DNA of 64,000 bases from Geobacillus sp. 46C-IIa (GCF_014679505.1 NZ_CP061474.1:526001-590000); one strand, 5' to 3'; shown: positions 36,359 to 46,252, numbered from the stretch's first letter. The notes: generated by a model from the sequence alone, not told the origin. Program-made: numbers and translations.

Positions 36359-37183
36359 TTATGATGACGCCTGGCGATTGTCAACCGCAAGCGCCTCGTG
36401 ATCCATCACGTCCCGCCCTTGATGCAAGTCGTCCGCGCGATGAGCGTCCGAGCCGTAAACGATCGGGATGCCGCGCCGCCGCGCTTCAGCGATGAGGTGG
36501 TTGGGCGGGTAAGGCTCAAGGCAGAGCGGTTTGGCGGCGCCAGCTCCATTATAGTCGATCGCATAGCCGAACTGCTCCATGTCAACAAGAATGGCAAGAA
36601 CGAGCTCAGTCATCGGATCCGGACATGGAAAGCGGCGCCAAAACTTGCGCACAAGCGTGATATGCCCGATGCGTTTCGGCTTATAGCGGCCAAGGTCGGC
36701 GCGGATCGACCGGCGCACGGTTTCGTAATAAGCGCGGTGAACGCGCTCAACGGAGCCGAACAGGCGAACGATGTCGGCGAACATATCGGCGCTGTAGTCA
36801 AGGCATACATATTGGCCTTCGTGCGCTAAAAAGTGAACCGATAAAATGCTGTCATCAAGCAATGGGCCGACTTCATCGAGCAATCGTGCCGTCTCTTCCT
36901 CCCAACCGGGGATAAAGTCGACCTCAAGCCCGACGCGGATCGTGATGTCGTTTCGGTAGCGCTCCTTCACATCAGCGACAGCGGCCAAATAGCGCTCAAG
37001 CTGCCGGCGCTCCATGGCGCTGTCCTGCTCCGGCGTCGGGTCGACAAACCGTTCCGGCAGCGGGGCATGTTCAGTGAACGAAATGTCGGTATAGCCGAGC
37101 GCGATCGCTCGTTCCACGTATCGCTCAAGCGGGTCAGGGCTTCCGTGCGGGCAAAACGGTGTATGAATATGGCCGTCACGCAA
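36359..37183 (-). CDS. hisJ: Histidinol-phosphatase, PHP family
   Basis: A 274-residue PHP-domain phosphoesterase that dephosphorylates L-histidinol phosphate in histidine synthesis. It shows the metal-binding GHIHTPFCPHG (His5, His7, His13), SFTEHAPLP, GLEVDFIPG, LSVHFL and the C-terminal GSDAHRADD. Start: TTG 37183 is preferred, with AAGGGGG 9 nt upstream, giving MRDGHIHTP as in Bacillus homologues. Upstream ATGs add a poorly conserved tail. It is divergent from ezrA. The rest of the his pathway is not nearby. Confidence 0.92.
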   Translation of the reverse strand: MRDGHIHTPFCPHGSPDPLERYVERAIALGYTDISFTEHAPLPERFVDPTPEQDSAMERRQLERYLAAVADVKERYRNDITIRVGLEVDFIPGWEEETARLLDEVGPLLDDSILSVHFLAHEGQYVCLDYSADMFADIVRLFGSVERVHRAYYETVRRSIRADLGRYKPKRIGHITLVRKFWRRFPCPDPMTELVLAILVDMEQFGYAIDYNGAGAAKPLCLEPYPPNHLIAEARRRGIPIVYGSDAHRADDLHQGRDVMDHEALAVDNRQASS

Positions 37184-37370
37184 GGCGGTTTTCCCCCTTT
37201 CTCTTTGTATGATAGCAAACATATTGAAGATTCTTGTAAAAAAAATAAAAATTTTGGTCAAAAAATGTCGTTAACATGGTATCATAAAAACATTGAAAAA
37301 CCTATATTTTTGCCTTCTCCGCCATTTTCATTCATTTCGGAGTAGCTTGAGTGCAAGGGGGCATTTGTGC

Positions 37371-39074
37371 ATGGAAATCGTGTGGATCGTTCTGCTCCTC
37401 AGCGCAGGGGCAATCATATACAATCAGATGTACCGGAAGCGGATGTATCGGGAAATCGACCGGCTTGAGGGATGGAAAATCGAGCTGATGAACCGGCCGG
37501 TGCCAGACGAGCTCGCCAAAGTGAAACAGCTGAACATGACGGGGGAGGCAGAGCGGCTGTTTGAACAGTGGCGCCAACAATGGGATGAGATCGTAGCCGT
37601 GAAGCTGCCCAATGTCGAAGAACAGCTGTTTGACGCCGAAACGCTTCTTGACAAATATCGGTACCGGCAGGCGCGCAAGCTGCTTGGTCAAATGGAGGAC
37701 GGCCTGCGCCGCCTCGAGGAAGAGGTGCATCAAATCATTCATGAAGTCAACGAGCTGATCGGAAGCGAAGAGCAAAGCCGTGCGGAAATCGAAGAGCTGC
37801 GAGCCGCCCACCGGGAGGCGAAAAAAACGCTGCTCGCCTATCGATATACGTTCGGGGCGGCGGCTGATTTGCTCGATGTCCGCCTGAGCGAGGCGGAAAA
37901 GCAGTTTCAGTCGTTTGCGGAATTGACGGAAGCCGGCAACTACTTGGCGGCGCGCGATGTCGTCCTGTTGCTGAAGCAGGAGCTTGACCGCCTCACCGCG
38001 ATGATGGAAGAGATTCCGGTGTTGCTTGGCGAGTGCCAAACCTCACTTCCGGCCCAGCTCGCTGAGCTCGCTGACGGCTATCAGGAAATGGAACAGAGCG
38101 GGTACATACTCGATCATTTGCACATCGAACGCGCGTTGGAAGAAAAACAGAGGAAAATCAAGCAATGCTTGGCGATGATCGGCGAGTTGCACATCGAGGA
38201 AGCGAAGCAGACCGTCGCTGAGCTGAAAGAAGAAATTGACACGCTGTATGACTTGCTGGAAAAAGAAGTGCTCGCCCATCGATACGTGCAAACGGAAATG
38301 CCGCGCATCGGCGGCATGCTCAAGGAATTGGCCGCCGAGGCGAAAGAAACGGGCGCTGAAGCCCTGTTCGTCCAGCAAAGCTACCACCTGCCGCCAGGCG
38401 ACCTCGAAAAATACCGAAGCATTGAAAAACAGCTGCACCAGCTGCAAAAGCGGTTTTTGCTGATCGAAGAACGCGCCGCCGAGGCGAAAACCGCCTATTC
38501 GCTGCTTAGAGAGGAGCTTGAGCAGCTCGTTGGGCAAATCGGCATGATGAAGGAAGAACATGAACAATTTCGGGTGATGCTGCAGACGCTGCGCAAAGAC
38601 GAATTGATTGCCCGTGAAAAGCTCGATGACATGAGAAAACAATTGTCCGAAGCGCTTCGTCTCGTGCAAAAAAGCCGGCTGCCGGGGTTGCCCGAATCGT
38701 ATGCGCTTGAGCTGGCAGAAGCGCGCAACAGCCTGCAAAATGTCGCCGCCCGCCTCGATGAAAAGCCGCTCGACATGCCGTCGGTCGATCAGGCGCTTGG
38801 AGAAGCGAAAGCGTCGGTGGAACGGCTGTATGAGCGAACCATCGAAATGATCGAACAGGCGGCCTTGGCTGAACGGACGATTCAATACGGCAACCGCTAC
38901 CGCCGCCGGTATCCGGCGGTTCATAAAGGGCTTGAGGAGGCTGAGTTTTTATTCCGCCATTATGATTACGAAGAGGCGCTTCGCCAGGCGGTGGCCACGA
39001 TTGAGAGCGTCGAGCCGGGCGCGTTTGATCGCGTGCAGCAGCTTTGGCAGACGGACAACGAGGAAGAACGATGA
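37371..39074 (+). CDS. ezrA: Septation ring formation regulator EzrA
   Basis: A negative regulator of FtsZ ring assembly, 567 residues. One N-terminal transmembrane helix ([19 protein letters not shown], residues 3-21) exposes a short exterior end and a long cytoplasmic arc of spectrin-like coiled-coil repeats (about 25-560), rich in Glu, Leu and Lys. Start: ATG 37371 with AAGGGGG 9 nt upstream. An earlier ATG at 37293 lacks a box. A strong terminator follows. The B. subtilis order hisJ-ezrA is kept. The braB gene I recall after ezrA in B. subtilis is absent. Confidence 0.95.
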   Translation: MEIVWIVLLLSAGAIIYNQMYRKRMYREIDRLEGWKIELMNRPVPDELAKVKQLNMTGEAERLFEQWRQQWDEIVAVKLPNVEEQLFDAETLLDKYRYRQARKLLGQMEDGLRRLEEEVHQIIHEVNELIGSEEQSRAEIEELRAAHREAKKTLLAYRYTFGAAADLLDVRLSEAEKQFQSFAELTEAGNYLAARDVVLLLKQELDRLTAMMEEIPVLLGECQTSLPAQLAELADGYQEMEQSGYILDHLHIERALEEKQRKIKQCLAMIGELHIEEAKQTVAELKEEIDTLYDLLEKEVLAHRYVQTEMPRIGGMLKELAAEAKETGAEALFVQQSYHLPPGDLEKYRSIEKQLHQLQKRFLLIEERAAEAKTAYSLLREELEQLVGQIGMMKEEHEQFRVMLQTLRKDELIAREKLDDMRKQLSEALRLVQKSRLPGLPESYALELAEARNSLQNVAARLDEKPLDMPSVDQALGEAKASVERLYERTIEMIEQAALAERTIQYGNRYRRRYPAVHKGLEEAEFLFRHYDYEEALRQAVATIESVEPGAFDRVQQLWQTDNEEER

Positions 39075-39078
39075 TCCC

Positions 39079-39121
39079 AACCCGATAAATATCGGCGGAA
39101 ACCGATATTTATCGGGTTTTT
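39079..39121 (+). terminator. Intrinsic terminator of ezrA
   Basis: A perfect 17-bp stem (39079-39095 with 39102-39118) with a 6-nt loop and T5, directly after the ezrA stop. Confidence 0.93.
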
Positions 39122-39222
39122 GGTGAATACTGTAAATGTGTGTGTGTTTTCGTTGCTGTTTTTCGTCCGCTTTTATTATTATGTTATATGGATGAATTGC
39201 CGATCACGAGCGGAGGATGGAA

Positions 39223-40389
39223 ATGATGATTTACCTTGATAACAGCGCGACGACCAAACCGTTCCCGGAAGTGATCGATTCGTTTGTGACGGTCGCGACG
39301 GATTACTTTGCCAATCCGTCTTCGCTCCATGAGCTGGGCATGAAGGCGGAGCGGCTGCTCGCACAGGCGCGCGAACAAATCGCTGCCATGCTGCGCGTCA
39401 AAGCGAACGAGGTCGTGTTCACGTCCGGCGGAACGGAAGCGAACAATTTCGCGATGAAAGGAGTCGCTTGGCAATATCGGCGGCGCGGCCGCCATATCAT
39501 TACGACGGAGATCGAGCATCCGTCCGTTGCCGAGCCGTGCCGGCAGCTTGAGGAGCTCGGCTTTAAGGTGACGTACTTGCCGGTCGACCGCGACGGGAGG
39601 GTGTCGGTAGAGCAAGTGGAGCGGGCGCTGCGCGATGACACGATTCTCGTTTCAATTATGCACGTCAACAACGAAGTCGGCACGGTGCAGCCGATTGAGG
39701 AAATCGGTGCGCTTCTTGTCCGCTATCCGAAGACGCTGTTTCATGTCGACCGGGTGCAAGGCATCGGCAAAGTGCCGCTCGACTTGAAACAAGCCGGCGT
39801 CGACTTATGCACGCTATCGGCCCACAAATTTCACGGATTGCGCGGCGCCGGGGTGCTTTATGTCCGCGAAGGCGTCCGTTTGATGCCGTTGATCGCCGGC
39901 GGCGGGCAGGAAATGCGGCTCCGGTCCGGAACGGAAAATGTCGCCGCCATTGTTGCGATGGCGAAAGCGCTGCGCCTGGCGATGGAGAAATACGAGCGGG
40001 AGATCGGCCGGCTTAAGGCGCTAAAGGAGGAGTGGCTGGCCGCCCTTTCCGCCATTCCGGAGATTGAGATCAACACGCCGCGTCACGGCGCTGCGCCGCA
40101 TATCATCAACTTTTCCTTAAAGCGCGGCATGAAGCCGGAAGTGTTCGTCCATGAGTTGGCGAAAAGCCGTATTTACGTCTCGACGACATCGGCTTGTTCG
40201 TCGAAAAAAAAGGCGCCGAGCAAAACGCTACTAGCCATGGGGCTCGGCGAAGGGCGGGCTGAGCGCGGCATTCGCATCAGCCTGTCGTTTGACAACACGA
40301 GCGAAGAAATCGCGCCGGCGTTGGCGGCCATGAAACAGGCGATCAAAACATTAAGCGAGGTAACGGGATCACATGGAGATGAAGTATGA
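39223..40389 (+). CDS. nifZ: Cysteine desulfurase dedicated to ThiI (NifZ-type)
   Basis: A PLP enzyme that takes sulfur from cysteine as a persulfide, 388 residues. Motifs are YLDNSATTKP at the N-terminus, TEIEHPSV, the PLP lysine in LSAHKFHG (Lys202), and the persulfide-bearing Cys325 in TTSACSSKKK. Its 3' end overlaps thiI, so it most likely supplies sulfur to ThiI for 4-thiouridine in tRNA, as the B. subtilis NifZ-ThiI pair does. Start: ATG 39223 (GGAGG 6 nt upstream). ATG 39217 is too close to the box and ATG 39226 is a good alternative. Confidence 0.93.
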   Translation: MMIYLDNSATTKPFPEVIDSFVTVATDYFANPSSLHELGMKAERLLAQAREQIAAMLRVKANEVVFTSGGTEANNFAMKGVAWQYRRRGRHIITTEIEHPSVAEPCRQLEELGFKVTYLPVDRDGRVSVEQVERALRDDTILVSIMHVNNEVGTVQPIEEIGALLVRYPKTLFHVDRVQGIGKVPLDLKQAGVDLCTLSAHKFHGLRGAGVLYVREGVRLMPLIAGGGQEMRLRSGTENVAAIVAMAKALRLAMEKYEREIGRLKALKEEWLAALSAIPEIEINTPRHGAAPHIINFSLKRGMKPEVFVHELAKSRIYVSTTSACSSKKKAPSKTLLAMGLGEGRAERGIRISLSFDNTSEEIAPALAAMKQAIKTLSEVTGSHGDEV

Positions 40390-41584
40390 CCGTATTTTAA
40401 TCCGTTATGGGGAAATGACGACGAAAGGAAAAAACCGCAACATCTTTGTCCGTCGGCTGAAAAACAATATCGCCCGCAAACTGCAGGCGTTTCACCGGAT
40501 TCAAATTGAATATATGCGCGATCGAATGTACATTTTATTAAACGGTGAGCCGCATGAACCGATCATCGACAAGCTGAAAACGGTGTTTGGCATTCACTCG
40601 TTCAGCTTGGCGATGAAGTGCGAAAACGATTTAGATGCCATTAAAGAGACGGCCCTTGCCGCCGTCCGCCAGCTTCCGTATAAAGGGAAAACGTTTAAAG
40701 TGAGCGCCCGCCGCGTCAATAAACAGTTCCCGTACCGAAGCGACGAGTTGAACCATGAAGTCGGGGCGCATATTTTGCGGCAGACGGACGGTTTGACGGT
40801 CAATGTGCGCGAGCCGGATCTTGATGTGCGCATCGAAGTGCGTCAAGACGGGACATATGTCACGTGCCGCGACATTTTCGGCGCCGGCGGCCTGCCGGTC
40901 GGGACGAGCGGCAAGGCGATGCTCATGCTCTCAGGCGGCATCGACAGCCCGGTCGCCGGCTACTTGGCGATGAAGCGGGGCCTCGAAATTGAGGCCGTTC
41001 ACTTTTTCAGCCCGCCGTTTACAAGCGAACGGGCGAAGCAAAAAGTGATCGATTTAGTGCGGACGTTGACCGCCTACGGTGGAAAAATCAAGCTGCATAT
41101 CGTGCCGTTTACCGAAGTGCAGCAAGCCATTTATCAAGGAGTTCCAAATGAGTATTCACTGATTTCCACTCGGCGGGCGATGCTGAAAATTACGGATGCG
41201 TTGCGCCGCCGCCAGCGGGCGTTGGCCATCGTCACCGGCGAAAGCCTCGGCCAAGTGGCGAGCCAGACGCTGGAAAGCATGTACGTGATCAATGAGGTAA
41301 CGAATACGCCGGTTTTGCGCCCGCTCATTTCGATGGATAAAATGGAAATTATCGAGATTGCTAAGCAAATCGGCACCCACGATATTTCGATTCTTCCATA
41401 TGAAGACTGCTGCACCATTTTTACGCCGCGGGCGCCAAAAACGAAGCCGAAAAAAGAGAAAGTGCTTCATCACGAGAGTCAGCTCGATCTCGCCCCGCTT
41501 CTTGAGAAAGCGATCAATGAGACGGAAACGATCGTGATCGATGAAGAAGCCGGACAGGCTGATGAGTTCGCTGACCTGTTTTGA
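40373..41584 (+). CDS. thiI: tRNA 4-thiouridine synthase ThiI
   Basis: A 403-residue enzyme that adenylates and thiolates U8 of tRNA. An N-terminal ferredoxin-like region and THUMP domain (about 60-165) are followed by the PP-loop ATPase with SGGIDSPVAGYL (about residue 184 on). There is no C-terminal rhodanese domain, so sulfur must come from the partner desulfurase, and the pair overlaps by 17 nt. Start: ATG 40373 with GGGA 4 nt upstream. ATG 40379 is an in-frame alternative. A thiamine role is not implied by this truncated architecture. Confidence 0.95.
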   Translation: MEMKYDRILIRYGEMTTKGKNRNIFVRRLKNNIARKLQAFHRIQIEYMRDRMYILLNGEPHEPIIDKLKTVFGIHSFSLAMKCENDLDAIKETALAAVRQLPYKGKTFKVSARRVNKQFPYRSDELNHEVGAHILRQTDGLTVNVREPDLDVRIEVRQDGTYVTCRDIFGAGGLPVGTSGKAMLMLSGGIDSPVAGYLAMKRGLEIEAVHFFSPPFTSERAKQKVIDLVRTLTAYGGKIKLHIVPFTEVQQAIYQGVPNEYSLISTRRAMLKITDALRRRQRALAIVTGESLGQVASQTLESMYVINEVTNTPVLRPLISMDKMEIIEIAKQIGTHDISILPYEDCCTIFTPRAPKTKPKKEKVLHHESQLDLAPLLEKAINETETIVIDEEAGQADEFADLF

Positions 41585-41610
41585 ATCTCAGAATTTACCA
41601 AAAAGGGTGT

Positions 41611-41641
41611 TGCATATCGCCGTCTGTTTTCACACATTCTA
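41611..41641 (+). promoter_or_regulatory. Sigma-G promoter of the SASP gene
   Basis: TGCATA (41611-41616), an 18-nt spacer and CATTCTA (41635-41641) fit the forespore sigma-G consensus (TGAATA-like, CATACTA) well, 24 bp before the start codon. Confidence 0.75.
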
Positions 41642-41664
41642 TACGTACAAGGAGGTGAAAACAG

Positions 41665-41871
41665 ATGGCACGCAACAACAACAACAATCAACTGCTTGTT
41701 CCGGGTGCACAGCAAGCGCTCGAGCAAATGAAATATGAAATCGCCCAAGAATTCGGCGTCAATTTAGGCGCTGACACGACATCGCGCGCTAACGGTTCAG
41801 TCGGCGGCGAGATTACGAAACGTCTTGTCGCTATGGCGCAGCAACAATTGGGCGGTGCGCGTCAATTCTAA
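41665..41871 (+). CDS. sspA: Alpha/beta-type small acid-soluble spore protein
   Basis: A 68-residue DNA-coating protein made in the forespore. It binds spore DNA into an A-like, UV-resistant state and feeds amino acids to germination. It has the family core [14 protein letters not shown], in which the GPR protease cuts after Glu in YEIA, and the C-terminal [20 protein letters not shown]. The start at ATG 41665 follows CAAGGAGGTG. It sits next to thiI as sspA does in B. subtilis. Expression in the forespore is predicted from the sigma-G promoter. Confidence 0.96.
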   Translation: MARNNNNNQLLVPGAQQALEQMKYEIAQEFGVNLGADTTSRANGSVGGEITKRLVAMAQQQLGGARQF

Positions 41872-41891
41872 TCTTATAAATGATGGCTTGC

Positions 41892-41920
41892 GCGGCGGGG
41901 AGTTCCCCGCCGCTTATTAT
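41892..41920 (+). terminator. Intrinsic terminator of the SASP gene
   Basis: A perfect 9-bp GC stem GCGGCGGGG/CCCCGCCGC with an AGTT loop, then TTATTAT. Confidence 0.78.
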
Positions 41921-42009
41921 GTCAAAAAAGTATTCAAAATATAATAACTATTTTGTATAATAGAAGATGCCGGAGACGGCGAAACGAACAGAAGAGGGGG
42001 AGAGAAACG

Positions 42010-43605
42010 ATGAAGCGGGAAGAACTGATCGCTCCTGAGCGCTACAATTTAACGTCCGAAATGGAACGGCATGCGGCGGCTCATCCGGAGCGAATCGCCT
42101 TAAAATGGGAGAACGAGCGCGGCGAAACAAAAGAGATTACATACGGCCGCCTCATGGCGCGCGCCAATCAAATTGGAAACGCTTTCTTATCGCGCGGACT
42201 GGAAAAAGGGGACAAAGTGCTTGTCATGGTTCCGCGCCTGATTGAAGCGTATGAAGTATATGTAGGGGCGCTCAAAGCCGGGCTTGTCGTCATTCCGAGC
42301 TCCGAGATGCTGCGGGCAAAAGATTTGCAATACCGATTGTCCCATGGGGAAGTGAAGGCGGTTGTCGCCTATGAACCGTATCTTAACGAATTCGCCTCGA
42401 TCGATGGCATCGACAGGCTGTTGAAATTTTCGATTGGCGAGCACGAGCATGACGACTGGGTTCGGCTGGAGGCAGCGATGGCGGAAGAAAGCGAAACACT
42501 CGCTGCGGCCGATACGTCGCGCGACGATATGGCGTTTTTATCTTACACCTCTGGCACGACCGGCAATCCGAAAGGGGTTGTCCATTGCCATGGCTGGGCG
42601 TACGCCCATTTGCGCACGGCGGCAAAAAACTGGCTGTGCATTGAAGAGACCGATCTCGTCTGGGCAACGGCCGGGCCGGGGTGGCAAAAATGGATTTGGA
42701 GTCCGTTTCTATCGGTGCTCGGCTCGGGGGCGACCGGGTTCGTCTATTACGGCCGCTTTGAGCCGGAAAAATATTTGCAGCTGTTAGAAAAATATGAAGT
42801 GAACGTGCTTTGCTGCACGCCGACCGAGTACCGCCTCATGGCGAAGGTGCCGGATATCGGCCGCTACAACTTATCGCACTTGCATAGCGCCGTGTCGGCC
42901 GGCGAGCCGCTCAACCGCGAAGTGATCGACACGTTTGCCAAGCATTTTGGCATCCAAGTGCGCGATGGCTATGGCCAGACGGAAAATACACTGCTTGTCG
43001 GTGTGATGAAAGGGATGGACATCAAGCCGGGATCGATGGGGAAACCGACTCCGGGCAACCGCGTCGAAATCATCGATGAAAACGGCGAACCGTGCCCAGT
43101 TGGCGTTGTGGGAGATATCGCCGTCCATGTGGAAACGCCGGCGCTGTTTAAATATTACTATAAAGATCCAGAACGGACGGCGATGCAGTTCCGCGGCGAC
43201 TATTACATTACCGGCGATAAAGCGCGAAAAGACGAAGACGGCTATTTCTGGTTTGAAGGCCGCGGCGATGACATCATCATCAGCTCTGGCTATACGATCG
43301 GCCCGTTTGAAGTGGAAGATGCGCTCGTCAAGCATCCGGCGGTGAAAGAATGCGCCGTCGTCGCCAGCCCGGATGAAGTGCGCGGCCATGTCGTCAAAGC
43401 GTTCGTCGTGCTGCGCGACGGGGTCGACAAAAACGATCCATCGCTCATTCCGGCATTGCAGGAGCATGTCAAACAATTGACCGCTCCGTACAAATACCCG
43501 CGCAAAATCGAGTTCGTCGACGACTTGCCAAAAACGGCGTCTGGGAAAATCCGCCGCGTCGAGCTGCGCGAACGGGAAGCGCGCCTTGCCGGCCGGTCGT
43601 CATAA
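42010..43605 (+). CDS. mbcS: Acyl-CoA synthetase MbcS-like
   Basis: A 531-residue AMP-forming ligase of the medium/branched-chain type (B. subtilis YtcI/MbcS), expected to activate short branched or medium fatty acids such as isobutyrate and 2-methylbutyrate. Motifs are SYTSGTTGNPKGV (A3), DGYGQTENT (A5), YITGDKARKDEDGYFWFEG with GRGDDIIISSGYTIGP (A7-A8), and LPKTASGKIRR with the catalytic lysine. Start: ATG 42010 after GAGGGGGAGAG. It is monocistronic. The acyl chain length is inferred from family resemblance only. Confidence 0.88.
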   Translation: MKREELIAPERYNLTSEMERHAAAHPERIALKWENERGETKEITYGRLMARANQIGNAFLSRGLEKGDKVLVMVPRLIEAYEVYVGALKAGLVVIPSSEMLRAKDLQYRLSHGEVKAVVAYEPYLNEFASIDGIDRLLKFSIGEHEHDDWVRLEAAMAEESETLAAADTSRDDMAFLSYTSGTTGNPKGVVHCHGWAYAHLRTAAKNWLCIEETDLVWATAGPGWQKWIWSPFLSVLGSGATGFVYYGRFEPEKYLQLLEKYEVNVLCCTPTEYRLMAKVPDIGRYNLSHLHSAVSAGEPLNREVIDTFAKHFGIQVRDGYGQTENTLLVGVMKGMDIKPGSMGKPTPGNRVEIIDENGEPCPVGVVGDIAVHVETPALFKYYYKDPERTAMQFRGDYYITGDKARKDEDGYFWFEGRGDDIIISSGYTIGPFEVEDALVKHPAVKECAVVASPDEVRGHVVKAFVVLRDGVDKNDPSLIPALQEHVKQLTAPYKYPRKIEFVDDLPKTASGKIRRVELREREARLAGRSS

Positions 43606-43737
43606 GCGCGGGGGATATGGAAACGCGAGTGCAATGAAAGGCCGCAAAACAGCCTGCCTCCTTAAGCGGCGTGAACTAGCCTGAAGGCCGCTCGTTTCGG
43701 GAGGGGGCGGTTCATCTTGAAGCCATCCATAAAACGA

Positions 43738-43770
43738 AAGAGGGTGTCCCGAACGAAGGGGCATCCTCTT
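43738..43770 (-). terminator. Probable terminator of the NAD kinase gene
   Basis: A 13-bp stem (43738-43750 with 43758-43770, two G-U) with a 7-nt loop. On the minus strand it is followed by TTTCGTTTTATGG. It lies 73 nt past the nadK stop. The rest of 43606-43843 shows no gene. Confidence 0.6.
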
Positions 43771-43843
43771 CCATCCATAGATACGCACCGAATACTCCCG
43801 CACACCTTGTCGTCTCCCGAAGAAAGGCGACCTTGCGCGCCGT

Positions 43844-44647
43844 TTATAAAAAGACGCGCTTCACTTTATCCCAGAATGAGTTGTCTTTTAAGCGCACCGT
43901 TTTGATGACCCGGTCGCTCAACCGGATGTCAATCCGCTCAATATGCTGGATGCTGAGCGCTTCATTGTCGAGGCCAATGATCGGAAAATGGCTCGTTTCT
44001 TCCGATATTTTCAGCGTCAGTTTCCGCTTACCGCTCAAAATAAACGGCGAGCCGAGCGTCCGGTAGCGGTTGCTGTTGAGCGAGGCGAGCTCGCTCACTT
44101 GAAAGCACGGCAAAAGTGGATCAACGACCGCTCCGTGCACCGATTTGTTGTAGCCGGTGCTGCCGGTTGGCGTCGAGACGATAATGCCATCGCCGCGGAA
44201 CGTTTCAAAATGCAAGTCGTCAATAAAAACATCGACCGCCATCGTTTTAATGATTTGCGAGCGGATCGAACATTCGTTTAAGCAGAAAAAGGAGGCGGTG
44301 CCGTCGATCGTCACTTCGATGACCGGGTAGCGCCGCACTTCAAGCTTCCAGTTTCTGGCTGCTTCCGCCATATGATCGATATCATCGATTTGGAAATCGC
44401 AATAAAATCCGCGCGTCGGCAGCGTTGACACACCGACGTATAAACGGTCAGGGCGGAATCCGGTTTGCCGGACCGCCTGCAAAAACGCTCCGTCATCGCC
44501 GATGCTGACGATAATGTTCGCTTCCCGGGCGTCGTCGACAACGACAAACGGCCCGCGCTCCGCCCGCTCAATGAGCGGCTTCACCCGTTCGACGAGCTCG
44601 TCGTCGCGCTTATAAAAAAAATAGAGGCGGTTGCGTTCCATGTCCAT
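43844..44647 (-). CDS. NAD kinase (second-type, YtdI-like)
   Basis: Phosphorylates NAD to NADP, 267 residues. It carries the diacylglycerol-kinase-like fold with CLNECSIRS (the NE motif) and the glycine-rich loop TPTGSTGYNKS. The normally invariant GGDGT box reads GDDGA here (50-54), keeping the catalytic Asp (Asp52) but changing its neighbours. B. subtilis has two NAD kinases, and this gene sits where YtdI lies (beside the acyl-CoA synthetase and sppA). The start at ATG 44647 has AGGAGGG 7 nt upstream. It is divergent from sppA. Confidence 0.88.
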   Translation of the reverse strand: MDMERNRLYFFYKRDDELVERVKPLIERAERGPFVVVDDAREANIIVSIGDDGAFLQAVRQTGFRPDRLYVGVSTLPTRGFYCDFQIDDIDHMAEAARNWKLEVRRYPVIEVTIDGTASFFCLNECSIRSQIIKTMAVDVFIDDLHFETFRGDGIIVSTPTGSTGYNKSVHGAVVDPLLPCFQVSELASLNSNRYRTLGSPFILSGKRKLTLKISEETSHFPIIGLDNEALSIQHIERIDIRLSDRVIKTVRLKDNSFWDKVKRVFL

Positions 44648-44757
44648 CTTTGCGCCCTCCTAATGGCATCATATCTTGAACCGATGTACAATGAATATTG
44701 TACCACGTTTTCCATGATTCTAAAAATATGGGTAGCTGATGCAAAAGGGGGAAGAGG

Positions 44758-45765
44758 ATGAATCGAAAACGGTGGACGGCGTTGGCGATCGCGGCGGCGT
44801 TATTTATCATTTCCGTGCTCGTTAACGCCATTGGCGTACTGCTGTCCGATGAGGCGGGAACATGGTCGGAAAATTGGTTGGCACTGATGGAAGCGCCGTT
44901 TAGCGAGGAAGTGATCGAAGAGGGCGACCTGCTGCAAAAAATCGCGGTCTTGGAAGTGAACGGCGTCATTCAAGATGCAGGCGAAGCGGAGGCGTTCTTT
45001 TCCTCGCCGCTTTATAACCATCAAACGTTTTTGCAAATGATCAAACAGGTGAAGGAAGATGACAGTGTCAAAGCCATCGTATTGCGCATCAACTCACCGG
45101 GCGGCGGGGTCGCCGAAAGCGCGGAAATTCATGACCAGCTGTTGAAATTGAAAAAGGAGACGAAGAAGCCGATTTACGTATCGATGGGAGCGATGGCGGC
45201 GTCAGGCGGCTATTACATCGCCACAGCGGGCGATAAGCTGTTCGCCAGCCCGGAGACGATCACCGGCTCGATCGGCGTCATTATGCAAAGTGTCAACTAC
45301 GAAGGGCTGGCCAAAAAATACGGCGTCGAGCTCATCACGATCAAAAGCGGCCCGTACAAGGACATCATGAACCCAGCGCGCAAAATGACGGATGCGGAGC
45401 GGGACATTTTGCAGCGGCTGATCAACCAGTCGTATGAGGCGTTTGTCGACGTTATTGTCAAAGGGAGAAAGCTGCCGGAAGAGGCGGTGCGCAAACTGGC
45501 GGATGGCCGCATTTACGACGGCCGACAAGCGAAATCGCTCCGGTTGATTGATGAGTTTGGCTATTTGGACGATACAATTGCGGCGCTCAAAAAAGAACAT
45601 CGGCTCGCCGACGCCCAAGTTGTGAGATACGTAAGCGATGCCCCGTGGGGCTCCCTGTTCGGGTTGATATCCAATCGGGCGAAGCCGGAAACAGAAGCGG
45701 CTGAGCTCATCCGTCTGTTGTCGCAGCCGTCATCGCCGCGGCTCATGTATTTATTTACTGAGTAA
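44758..45765 (+). CDS. sppA: Signal peptide peptidase SppA
   Basis: A membrane-bound serine protease that digests remnant signal peptides, 335 residues. One N-terminal transmembrane helix (ALAIAAALFIISVLVNAIG) anchors a single ClpP-like domain facing outward. The Ser/Lys dyad is visible: Ser149 in GAMAASGGYY and Lys201 in IKSGPYKD, plus the RINSPGGGVAES stretch. This is the short Gram-positive form that assembles as an octamer. The start at ATG 44758 has GGGGGAAGAGG. yteJ follows 13 bp downstream and is probably co-transcribed. Confidence 0.95.
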   Translation: MNRKRWTALAIAAALFIISVLVNAIGVLLSDEAGTWSENWLALMEAPFSEEVIEEGDLLQKIAVLEVNGVIQDAGEAEAFFSSPLYNHQTFLQMIKQVKEDDSVKAIVLRINSPGGGVAESAEIHDQLLKLKKETKKPIYVSMGAMAASGGYYIATAGDKLFASPETITGSIGVIMQSVNYEGLAKKYGVELITIKSGPYKDIMNPARKMTDAERDILQRLINQSYEAFVDVIVKGRKLPEEAVRKLADGRIYDGRQAKSLRLIDEFGYLDDTIAALKKEHRLADAQVVRYVSDAPWGSLFGLISNRAKPETEAAELIRLLSQPSSPRLMYLFTE

Positions 45766-45778
45766 AGGAAGTGGGAGG

Positions 45779-46252
45779 ATGACTGATACGCAAGCGATGG
45801 CGCCGCCCGCGCCTGAACACCGTTTGCCGGTGGAAGCGGCCCCCCGCTACGGCGGATTTTGGCTTCGTTTTTGGGCGTATTTGCTTGACGTTATAGTCGT
45901 TTCAAGCATAAACCGGCTTGTCATTTGGCCGTTGTTTCGCTTGTTCGACTGGCCGTTAGCGCGGGACCATTTGTTTGCGCCGGCCGCGGTGGCGGCGGCT
46001 GTTGTATTTTACGCCTATTTTGTTTTGATGACGAAAGCGTTCGGGCAGACGCTTGGCAAAATGGTGTTCGGCCTAAAAGTCGTCGATGAGCGGGGCGTGC
46101 CGCTTACATGGCTGACGGTGCTGTTCCGCGAAGTCGTCGGCAAGTTTATCGCAAAAAAACTGTTGTTCATCGGCTTTTTGTTTGTCGCTTTTTCTGAAAA
46201 GAAAAAAGGGATGCACGATCAGTTTGCTGATACGATCGTCATTCGGGATTGA
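45779..46252 (+). CDS. yteJ: YteJ-like RDD-family membrane protein
   Basis: A 157-residue RDD domain protein with about three transmembrane helices. The RDD hallmarks are GGFWLRFWAYLLDVIVV (Arg and Asp in the first helix) and the later FGQTLGKMVFGLKVVDERG segment. In B. subtilis YteJ is paired with SppA, and the two modulate resistance to lantibiotics and membrane stress. The same sppA-yteJ pairing is kept here with a 13-bp gap. Start: ATG 45779 with AAAGGAAGTGGGAGG. The transported or bound partner is unknown. Confidence 0.88.
   Translation: MTDTQAMAPPAPEHRLPVEAAPRYGGFWLRFWAYLLDVIVVSSINRLVIWPLFRLFDWPLARDHLFAPAAVAAAVVFYAYFVLMTKAFGQTLGKMVFGLKVVDERGVPLTWLTVLFREVVGKFIAKKLLFIGFLFVAFSEKKKGMHDQFADTIVIRD

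Noticed and set aside
43738..43770. Inverted repeat GAGGGTGTCCC-like, considered as an insertion-sequence end
   Set aside because: There is no second terminal repeat, target-site duplication or transposase remnant nearby. Its position and T-rich minus-strand flank fit a terminator for the NAD kinase gene better.
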